Positions 15,501-23,800 of a DNA stretch of 64,000 bases are shown piece after piece (position 1 is the first letter of the stretch; each line of letters starts with the position of its first letter). Made by a program: the position numbers and the translations under genes. Below the pieces are notes generated by a model. The model did no database searches and was not told where the DNA came from. It saw only the letters and a list, made by a program, of their open reading frames with translations. The stretch comes from Paenibacillus sp. Root444D2 (GTDB lineage Bacteria; Bacillota; Bacilli; Paenibacillales; NBRC-103111): NCBI RefSeq assembly GCF_001426375.1, contig NZ_LMEO01000007.1:1-64000 (forward strand), in the 5' to 3' direction.

Positions 15501-16038
15501 GTATTAGTTCTTATTAAATTTTATGCTAGGAATGAGATTGTCGGTAAGAATGTATGATAACTGGTATCTTGCAATTGCATACGATAGATAGTCATTAATA
15601 TGGATATAAGGTGTTTTCAGAATAGATGTTCTTAATGTGGGGCATAGGTGGTTCAAAATTTACTTGGCGATCGCGTATGGAGTTATTTCCAACAGCATAC
15701 CTACTTTGGATTAATAAACTTGATACATCGTTTCCACATGTTCACGCATATCCGTTCGTGCCACTTCTTTTATCCAGAACAGAGGAAAGTTGAAATAAAT
15801 TAATTAATCGAATTCTTCTTGCAAAATTTAATTACCGTCATGAAAATTGTATTTAAGTAAATTTTCAATAAAGGCAATGTTATTTGAAAGGACTTGTATT
15901 TACAACAGATATGAGAATTTTATGGTTTTTGTGTTCCAGATTTTGTATAATATAAAATATATTGAATAGGCTTGGTGAACTATATTTTTAGGAAATGATA
16001 ATATTGCAAGTTGATAAATCTTATTTTTGGAGGCTACT
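15501..16038 (+). promoter_or_regulatory. 538-base non-coding gap with probable promoter of the Pycsar-type operon
   Basis: No reading frame or RNA gene is evident. TATAAT at 15,946-15,951, preceded by TTG, is the best -10; the -35 is weak (TGGTTT near 15,923), so this may be an activated or low-level promoter. TGGAGG (16,028-16,033) is the ribosome binding site of the cyclase gene. The first ~300 bases show nothing I recognise. Confidence 0.4.
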
Positions 16039-17127
16039 ATGACTCAAAGAAGTTCAAAATTTCGTGATATTATTAAATCGGATTATCGTTATAGAATCGA
16101 TATTAATCCTTTGAATGCTTTATTTGAGAGTAGCCAGCTTCTATATAAAAGTGCGGAATTTAGCCAAGTTCAAGATAGAGTAAATGACATCATCGATAGG
16201 GAACTGAATGAAGATTTTGTTATCGGTGGTCATATTGATTTTAACTATCTACTTGAGAAAATCAAGACGCAAGAAGGTTTTTTAGATGCAGCTAACAGAG
16301 TATTCGACGTTAAGTTAGTTTCATTGTTTATTGATTTAAGAAATTTTACGAAAAGAGCAATGTTTATTGAAGATCCAGGGTTTGAGAATATATCCGAAAT
16401 TGCAGTAATTAAGCAAAAAGCAATCTCAACATGGATTAAACTAGCTAGATTTTATCAAGGACATATTCATTCAATAACAGGGGATGGGCTAATGATCCTT
16501 TTTGGGGGAACTCAAGTCGAGGACCAGGATGAATGGACTGTTGGAGCAAGAGCTTTTCTTCTTGCTTTAAGGATTTTGGAGTCTACCAATATTCTAAATG
16601 ACGAGCTAAAAGAAATCCTGAAAGCAAAAGGCCTGGGGGATTACTTAAAAGACAACAACCTTCTAGAAATAAAAGTTGGGATTGAATATTCGCCAAATAC
16701 ATTAATGAACCCACAAGGTGTTATTGTTACAAAACCTGAAGGGAATATTCCAGTTGGTGAAATAAAGGCAACCTCTTTTGAAGTTGATTTCTCAGCTAAA
16801 TTATTAGGATACTATGGTGAGGCGAAGAGAAAAATAGAAGGTTCTCCTATGTATGGGAGAATTCTTTTGCTTGGAGAGAAGTACAAAGAGTTAATGAACT
16901 TTAACGATGAAACTGATATTATTTATCTAAATAAGTATACAAAACAAATGTTTAACAAAGAGCTATCTAGTTCTATTTACTATTTAGATTGTTCTGATTA
17001 TAAAGATAAAATTATTAAAATTGAAGATGTTGTTGGGCTGTGTGATGTCTATGATAGTTCGGAGGCTGCTAAATCAGTTTTTGTTGATATAGCAAGGAAG
17101 GATACAAAAATTCAACATGGAAATTGA
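16039..17127 (+). CDS. pycC: Pycsar-type class III nucleotide cyclase
   Basis: A 362-residue class III cyclase. LFIDLRNFTKRAMF carries the first metal-binding Asp (Asp99). HSITGDGLMILFGG carries the second (Asp149) in the GDG motif. SFEVDFSAKLLGYYGE near residue 255 is the late cyclase helix. In Pycsar defence such cyclases make cyclic CMP or UMP on phage infection, and a membrane or TIR effector responds. The ATG at 16,039 is chosen over an in-frame TTG at 16,027 because TGGAGG lies immediately upstream. The C-terminus ends in IQHGN. The E2-E1 gene overlaps by 11 bases, so the two are translationally coupled. Pycsar assignment rests on the cyclase type plus the PycTM-like effector three genes on. 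Confidence 0.85.
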   Translation: MTQRSSKFRDIIKSDYRYRIDINPLNALFESSQLLYKSAEFSQVQDRVNDIIDRELNEDFVIGGHIDFNYLLEKIKTQEGFLDAANRVFDVKLVSLFIDLRNFTKRAMFIEDPGFENISEIAVIKQKAISTWIKLARFYQGHIHSITGDGLMILFGGTQVEDQDEWTVGARAFLLALRILESTNILNDELKEILKAKGLGDYLKDNNLLEIKVGIEYSPNTLMNPQGVIVTKPEGNIPVGEIKATSFEVDFSAKLLGYYGEAKRKIEGSPMYGRILLLGEKYKELMNFNDETDIIYLNKYTKQMFNKELSSSIYYLDCSDYKDKIIKIEDVVGLCDVYDSSEAAKSVFVDIARKDTKIQHGN

Positions 17128-18802
17128 AAATAGAAGTCTCTACCAAGCCGAGTTCCAAGCCCTCGGCTTTTCTTTTATTAGTAATGAAATTGTCAAAGGT
17201 CGAATTCCGAAAGAAGGAGACATTGAAGGTAATTATATCCAAGTTGAGATACATTTGTTAGATTTCCCAATCAAACAGCCACCTATAAAGGTACTAAGCA
17301 TAAATGGTAAAAGTAATTTATATAAAGATATGCCGAGATCGTGGAGACATATTGATGAAAAAGTTCTATCTACTAATCCTAAAGAATCAGAGTTCTATAT
17401 CTGTTCATTACACAATTGGAGTGCAAAAACAAAATTCGGTGTTCAGTTCATTTACGATCGAATTCTTGATTGGTTTATTAGTAATGTAAATAATGAGTGG
17501 AGCAAGGATGATGACTTACTTTCTTGGCGCATTTTACCCCAGTTCAGTAATTCCTATTTGTATCTAAGTCAAGAATTTATTCAAGGCTTTAAAGAAATCG
17601 AAGTGACAAAATTATATGAAGTTTCTTTTGTACATTCTACTTACTTATTAGCTAACGGTATCACTGCAACAAGTAAAAAGAAGGGTACGGATTATGATTA
17701 TAAAGTAATTAGGTTCCCTTCATATTTTGAGGAACCCTATTATTTTTTTGAAAAAGAGAGTAGGCATCTCCTAACTACGAACATAAAAAACAATTTTATC
17801 GACGATAAAAGTTTAGACTCTAATTTTACAGTGATAAGGCTTCCAAGCCATTTTAAATTTAAGACAACATATCAATTACTACAAACTTTGGTGTTGAATA
17901 CCGATATTAAAAAGATTCTTCCTAAGCATAGAAATGTTCCAGTCATCGTTATGTATTTAGGAGATAGAGGGAGAACTGAATACATTTCATTTATTACATG
18001 TTTAGAGTTCATAGCTGATACAGAGATAACTAAGATAAGCTTGTTAAATATCGAAATAATACCTGAATCTCCATTAGGAATAGACAGTAGGATTGGTTTA
18101 TTGGGTGTTGGGTCATTAGGAAGTCAAGTTAGCAAGATGCTTGCGCATAAGAAAACAAAATCTTTAGTCATATCCGATTTTGATATACTATCGATTGCAA
18201 ATATAGGAAATCATGAATTAGAACCTTTTTTTCTGGGGACTAATAAAGCTCTGTCTATGAAAAAATATTTAAATTATAAATTTGCTCAAAGGGTAATTCC
18301 GGTCCTAACTGATAATGAGATTCTTGATTTATGTGATATTTTAGTTGTGACAGTCGGAAGGAAACAGTCATTTGATTTACTAGCGTTCAAGGAATTATTA
18401 GTTTATAAAAAACCAATTATCTGGGCTTGGAGCTCACCAAACAATATCTTACAAGAGATTATAGTTACAACGCCAAATACTGGTTGTTTAAATTGCTATT
18501 ACAAACTTATTGAAGAAGACTTAGGACTTATACAATTTCATAAACAAGCTGAGAATGAAATCGCACAGTATCCATCCGAAACTATTGACTTATGTGGGAA
18601 TCCTCATACGATTTCAATGTGGGAAAAAATGTCCTTTCTTGCGGGACAAATCGTAACATTAATATCCTACTTTTCAAAACATAAAAAATTTAAATATGAT
18701 TATTACAACTATTACTGGGGGATGGATGAAATAATGCCTATTCATTCTTTTGGATATCTGGACCAAAATAATAATTGCTTCTGTAAGGGAGAAAGGGTTT
18801 GA
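17117..18802 (+). CDS. E2-E1 fusion (ThiF-fold), Cap2-like ubiquitin-conjugation enzyme
   Basis: A 561-residue protein in three parts. Residues 1-125 resemble a bacterial E2 domain: the stretch around YICSLHNWS, followed by IYDRILDWF, puts a candidate catalytic Cys at 96. A linker of about 190 residues follows. Residues 320-560 are an E1/ThiF adenylation domain with GLLGVGSLGS (nucleotide-binding Gly330-Gly335), SDFDIL (Asp354, Asp356) and IGNHEL, which has Asn in place of the usual Arg before His. Cys457-x2-Cys460 and Cys554-x-Cys556 may bind zinc; Cys493 in DLCGNP is a candidate E1 catalytic Cys. In type II CBASS, Cap2 joins the cyclase C-terminus to targets. Here the adjacent cyclase is of Pycsar type. 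It is coupled to the cyclase and JAB genes by overlaps. Confidence 0.85.
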   Translation: MEIENRSLYQAEFQALGFSFISNEIVKGRIPKEGDIEGNYIQVEIHLLDFPIKQPPIKVLSINGKSNLYKDMPRSWRHIDEKVLSTNPKESEFYICSLHNWSAKTKFGVQFIYDRILDWFISNVNNEWSKDDDLLSWRILPQFSNSYLYLSQEFIQGFKEIEVTKLYEVSFVHSTYLLANGITATSKKKGTDYDYKVIRFPSYFEEPYYFFEKESRHLLTTNIKNNFIDDKSLDSNFTVIRLPSHFKFKTTYQLLQTLVLNTDIKKILPKHRNVPVIVMYLGDRGRTEYISFITCLEFIADTEITKISLLNIEIIPESPLGIDSRIGLLGVGSLGSQVSKMLAHKKTKSLVISDFDILSIANIGNHELEPFFLGTNKALSMKKYLNYKFAQRVIPVLTDNEILDLCDILVVTVGRKQSFDLLAFKELLVYKKPIIWAWSSPNNILQEIIVTTPNTGCLNCYYKLIEEDLGLIQFHKQAENEIAQYPSETIDLCGNPHTISMWEKMSFLAGQIVTLISYFSKHKKFKYDYYNYYWGMDEIMPIHSFGYLDQNNNCFCKGERV

Positions 18803-19248
18803 ATAGAAAAATTTATTTGTCTGAAAGAACAATGACTAAGATGCACGAATTGACAAAGGCTTACCCAGATGTCGAGAATGGTGGAATTATTTTCGGCAGA
18901 ATGAATACACGATGGATAAAAATATACGATGTATCTGATGCGGGACCCAGAGCTAGAAGAAGTAGATACGGAGTTGTTTTCGATAATACTTATTTATTGG
19001 AATACACGAGTAGAAAAGAAGCAGAGGATCATTTTTTTGTTGGTACTTGGCATTCTCATCCATCTGGATGCAGTACATACCCATCAAGTACTGATAAAGA
19101 AACAATGGTTTTATTAAGTAAGAATTTTGAGATATGTTACTACCCTGTTTTCTGCATTACTAAGTTTGAAGACGGATTATTTAGCTTAAATTTTTATGAG
19201 TTAAACGAAAAACAAAGAATTGCTACCAGAGAGTATATTTTGTTTTAG
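18799..19248 (+). CDS. JAB/JAMM-domain isopeptidase, Cap3-like
   Basis: A 149-residue, single-domain JAMM metalloprotease. Glu26 in VENGGIIFG is the catalytic acid, and GTWHSHPSGCSTYPSSTD gives zinc ligands His85 and His87 and, after an 8-residue spacing, Ser96 and Asp99. The classical spacing is seven residues, so this is a one-residue variant. Cap3 proteins remove conjugates made by Cap2. It starts with TTG overlapping the stop of the E2-E1 gene, with AAGGGAGAAAGG before it, which indicates matched production of the two. The catalytic set looks complete, so activity is expected. Confidence 0.85.
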   Translation: MNRKIYLSERTMTKMHELTKAYPDVENGGIIFGRMNTRWIKIYDVSDAGPRARRSRYGVVFDNTYLLEYTSRKEAEDHFFVGTWHSHPSGCSTYPSSTDKETMVLLSKNFEICYYPVFCITKFEDGLFSLNFYELNEKQRIATREYILF

Positions 19249-19262
19249 GAAGTGGTACAAAA

Positions 19263-20282
19263 TTGAGCGATAATGAAATAGTATACAAGGATATCTATAA
19301 GCATAAAATGGATTTTATCCAAAAAGCTATTGACGATACACAAAATACAATTCGCTTTACTGATGCTAAGGCTGGTGCAGTTATTGGTTTCTGGGGGATT
19401 ATTGCAACTATTATAATTAAAATGTCAGATTCATTAAAAGATATTGCGTCCCCTCTTACATTAACCACCCACAGCTTTATAATTCTTCCACTATTTATTC
19501 TTATGTTGTTCTTCTTAATTAAAAGCGTTGCGCTTGCATATTTAGTAATTGTACCGAAAACTAATCCGGCTAAACATATCGACATGGATAATAGTAATTC
19601 TCAAGAATTATATTTTATTTCGTCTCTAAGTAAGTCGTTGGCAGGACGGTCCTTATATCGATTAACAGAAGAAATTAAGCTTAAACATTCAACCAGTAGC
19701 TATCATGAAAAGATGAGTAAATTAAGCCATGAAGACCTAATGCAAGAATTAATAATAGAACTACAAAAGGTTTCTTTTATTCGTACTATTAAAATGGAAA
19801 GAGTAAATAATGCCATTAATGCAGTAATAAGTTTTCTTATCTTAGTTTTAATCTTATCATTTTATTTATTTGGAAGATCATTAGTTAATGGGAGTTTTAA
19901 CAGTATGATCAATTGGACCATTAATATTGAGCTATTGGCTGTACTTCTTATAGGTCATCTTATAGGAGATTATTTGCTTCAGACCGACAAACAAGCGATA
20001 AGAAAAAATACACAATGGATTCCACTTATCGTTCATTGTGCTGTATATACCATTGTATTGTTAATATTAATGTATTTATTATTAGGCATTTTTAATTGGA
20101 CGATGATCTTTATTATATTTTTTACTCATGTAATTATAGATAAAGGAGAAATTGTTTCTTGGTGGGCGAGAAAAGTTAAAGGGATTGAAGACGTTAGTAA
20201 AGAAACAATCAGACCTGTTTTAATGGCGATTGATCAAACATTTCATTTGATAGTAATCTTTTTTATTAGTTATCTTTTCTAA
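19263..20282 (+). CDS. PycTM-like membrane effector fused to a DUF3307-like membrane domain
   Basis: A 339-residue membrane protein. Residues 1-205 match the Pycsar transmembrane effector type: an N-terminal helix, the RFTDAKAGAVIGFWGIIATI signature with TM1 (about 37-54), TM2 (about 71-97), a cytoplasmic helical stretch and TM3 (about 186-204). Residues 222-339 resemble DUF3307: the GHLIGDYLLQTD signature (231-242) and three further hydrophobic helices, with THVIIDKG near 288. Pycsar effectors of this type damage the membrane once a cyclic pyrimidine binds. The extra DUF3307 part may enlarge the pore or add a sensor; this is inference. TTG start after AGGAAGTGG; 14 bases from the JAB gene, followed by terminators. 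Confidence 0.8.
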   Translation: MSDNEIVYKDIYKHKMDFIQKAIDDTQNTIRFTDAKAGAVIGFWGIIATIIIKMSDSLKDIASPLTLTTHSFIILPLFILMLFFLIKSVALAYLVIVPKTNPAKHIDMDNSNSQELYFISSLSKSLAGRSLYRLTEEIKLKHSTSSYHEKMSKLSHEDLMQELIIELQKVSFIRTIKMERVNNAINAVISFLILVLILSFYLFGRSLVNGSFNSMINWTINIELLAVLLIGHLIGDYLLQTDKQAIRKNTQWIPLIVHCAVYTIVLLILMYLLLGIFNWTMIFIIFFTHVIIDKGEIVSWWARKVKGIEDVSKETIRPVLMAIDQTFHLIVIFFISYLF

Positions 20283-20428
20283 CAACTGAATATAACGATT
20301 CATTGTGCAGTATGCATTATCGATAAATTCCAATAAATAAAATGCACCATTCTCGATCAGTCTCATTTATAACTGCATGATGAACGATTTATCTCATTTA
20401 TAATAATCAAAAATCTCAAGTAGACATT

Positions 20429-20458
20429 GAAAAAAGCACCCACATAGGTGCTTTTTAG
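20429..20458. terminator. Bidirectional terminator after the Pycsar-type operon
   Basis: AAAAAGCACC (20,431-20,440) pairs perfectly with GGTGCTTTTT (20,447-20,456) around CACATA. Confidence 0.8.
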
Positions 20459-20615
20459 TCTCAATTATAACCGTTACTCATATATTTTATATGAAATACT
20501 AAGTAAGATCAGTTGGTCTGCTTTACAACGTAATTTCAAAAAAACCTAAAAAGAATTGCATTTAAATGATGCGAATATTTGTGAAATGTATAAGAAATCA
20601 GTGAATTATTGAAGG

Positions 20616-20648
20616 AAAAAGCTGTGAATTCAGATTCACAGCTTTTTT
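20616..20648. terminator. Second strong terminator before the GH30 gene
   Basis: AAAAAGCTGTGAAT pairs perfectly with ATTCACAGCTTTTTT around TCAG (20,630-20,633). Together with the terminator at 20,429 it insulates the defence-type operon from the GH30 gene. The remainder of the gap 20,283-20,820 shows only the AAGGAGG ribosome binding site of the next gene. Confidence 0.8.
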
Positions 20649-20820
20649 ATATGGCTATAGTTCGTAAAAAGCAAAGATTTGTTATAAATTTTGATGATTC
20701 CTTTAATGTAAGCGATTTCATTAATTTCTATACTATCCTTATTGGCTAATGATCAGAAATCAACAGCCAATGAAATGGGTTTCATAACGAAGCTATAAAG
20801 GGATTTGAAGGAGGATAAAG

Positions 20821-23800
20821 ATGTTAAAACGCACCCTGGCAATGATCACTTCCGTTCTGGTAGCGGCCAGTCCTATTGGATCGACTGTAACACATGCGGC
20901 AGATGTTAACAGGACTTTAGTGAATATCAATGCAAGTTCAACTTTTCAAACTATTGATAACTTTGGCGCCTCAGACGCGTGGTCTATGGATCCGATTGGA
21001 AAGGAATGGTCTGAAAGCAATAAAGAGAAGATTGCCGATTTATTATTTTCACAGGATAAGGGGATCGGCTTATCAAGTTGGCGGTTTAACATTGGAGCTG
21101 GTTCCAGCGATACGGATAAAAGTATCATTACGATCCCTTGGAGAAGGGCGGAAAGTTTTAAGAAAGATGAGAATAGTGCCTATGATTGGTCGAAGCAAGC
21201 GGGCCAACAATGGTTTTTGAAAGCTGCAAATGATAGAGGTGTTAAAGATCTTATTGGATTTGTGAACAGCCCGCCAGTATGGATGACCAAGAACGGACAT
21301 GCACAGCCGGATGCTTCCGTCGGCTCTACCAATCTTAAATCAGGTTATGAGGGCAAGTTCGCCGGGTTTTTGGCGGATGTTATGGATCATTTTGATAAAT
21401 CAGGCATTCATTTTAATTATGTTAGCCCTATAAACGAACCTACTTGGGATTGGAATGGAGCCGGTCAAGAGGCGAACCGCTATAACAACACGGATATCAT
21501 TAATGTTATTAATAGTCTCTATGCGGAGCTCCAAAATAGGAATTTAATGACTAAAATCAGTGCTCCGGATGGCGTCGAAATTCTGTCCCTGCTTGATGAT
21601 GCCAAATATGCGCAATTTATGGCCACCTCCCAAAATCCTAACGATAATAAACTGCAATATCAGGGAGGAAGCAATAAATTAAATGTAGGGAAGTACCGGG
21701 AATATATAAAGGACCTACTGGGTAACCCTGAAATAGCTTCCAAAATTAGTAACAAGATTGCTTCCCATTCCTATTGGTCGGATACGGTTTCAGATCAGAA
21801 TGGGGACCGCTTGGGGGAATTGCGGAAGCTGCTGTGGGAGAATCTGCAAAGCACCTTGCCGGGTTCCTCCAATTGGATGAGTGAATATTGCATCCTGGGT
21901 GATGTCGGGGAAATGCAGGGGAACGGCAGGGACTTGGGCATCGATCCTGCACTTTTGATAGCGCGTACGATTCATTATGATCTGTCTGTTGCGAATGCAT
22001 CTGCTTGGCAATGGTGGACGGCTGTATCCAAAGGAGATTATAAAGATGGTCTGATCTATACGGATTACGGTACGCCGGGAGACGAACAATCCATTTATAC
22101 TTCCAAAATGTTATGGGCGCTCGGTAACTATAGTAAATTTGTTCGTCCCGGCGCCAAGCGGGTTGCCATGACCGGATTGGCGGAGAATGATCCCAAGGGG
22201 CTGATGGGGTCGTCTTATTTGCATGAGGGTAATAATAAGTTGACTTCCGTTTTTGTGAACTACACCAATGAGGATAAGCCGGTTACCGTTCAACTGAATC
22301 AGTTGCCGGAAGGGAAAATAGTCTATCATCTTACGCCCTATGTGACGAACGCAAATGAGAGTTTGGCTCAGCATGACATGGTAACGGCCGATGTAAACGG
22401 TGCTTTCCAATATACCATTCCTGCAAGGTCTATAGTTACGTTGGATGGCAGCTATGCGGTAGCAAATCAAGCACCAGAAAAACCGAGTATTGATTCGATT
22501 AAGTCCTTGAATAAAGCAGCAGAAATCAGGATAAACGAAGTATCAAATGCTGAAAGCTATAGGATCGTCTACGGTACATCCCCGGACAATATGAATATGA
22601 CGGCAGGTCCCGTGACGGGTTCAAACTACACGCTCCATGGCCTGGAGAATAATTCGATCTATTATATGGCGGTAATAGCTGTAAACCATTACGGTGACAG
22701 TGCTCCTTCGGATACGGTATCTGTGACGCCGAAGCTGAGTCCGCCACAACAGGTTTGGGCTAATCCCACGGATGGAGGGGTGGACATTCAATTCTCCGGT
22801 GACCCCAATGTTCCGCATTATCTGGCAAAGTGGGGGACCGCCAGCGGCACATACAACGGTACTGCTGAGATTGCAGACCAAGTTGGATTATATAAAGGCA
22901 CCATTACAGGCCTAACCAACGGAAGTCCTTATTACTTGGCAATCCAGGCACAGGACGGAGTGGACAACAGCTCCTTGTCTTCGGAAATAATGGTTATTCC
23001 AACTGTACAACCGCCAAGCAAGCTGATCGCCATTCCAGGCGACGGCAAAGTTCAACTTGAATTCCCCGAGGTGCAAGGCGTCACCAAGTATTCTTTGGAG
23101 ATGACGACGGAGAATGAGGCGCCAACCATCTTGGAGCTCCCTACGAATTCTTCAACTGTTGATCATCTGACCAACGGCCAAAGCTATTTCTTCCGAGTAT
23201 CATCTGTTGGTGTGGGTGGAATCGGTCAACCAACAGCTAACGTTCAAGCAACGCCTCAAGCCGAAACCGTTACGTGGGAAGATGATTTCCAGAATTCCAC
23301 TATGAATTCCTACAATTCGGACGTCAGTGTATGGAATATGGAAAATGGTTTGCTCAAGCATCAATCCGGAGGAGATAACCAAGGCGAGCTTTCCATCAAA
23401 AATGTCAAAATGATTGACGGCACTATCTCTGCTACGGCCAAACATTCAGAGTTAGGCGCCGATTGGGGAATCGTATTCCGCGGCACGGATTATAATCATG
23501 CTTATTCTTTCGTATTTGAGAACGATGCTCTGTTCTTGCGGAAGAATGGTACGAATTTGACCAAACCGAAGGCCTTCTCGGCTAAGCTGAACCAGCTGTA
23601 CCAGTTAAAAATCGTTTTGGATGGTCCGCATATTCAGGCATATTTGGATGGCGAACTGATCTTCGATGTGCTGGATTCTACTTACAGCAGCGGTATGGTG
23701 GGTCTGCATAGTTGGAGTAATGCGCAGTTTAGCTATTTAAAGGTTACCCGGGCGGATGGCTTGATGAAAGCTCCGGAGATCTACACCGTTCATAACGGCA

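Noticed and set aside
16039..20282. A type II CBASS operon
   Set aside because: The E2-E1 and JAB genes fit, but the cyclase has class III metal motifs (FIDLRNFT, GDG) instead of a CD-NTase GS-x-DxD site, and the effector has the PycTM signature.
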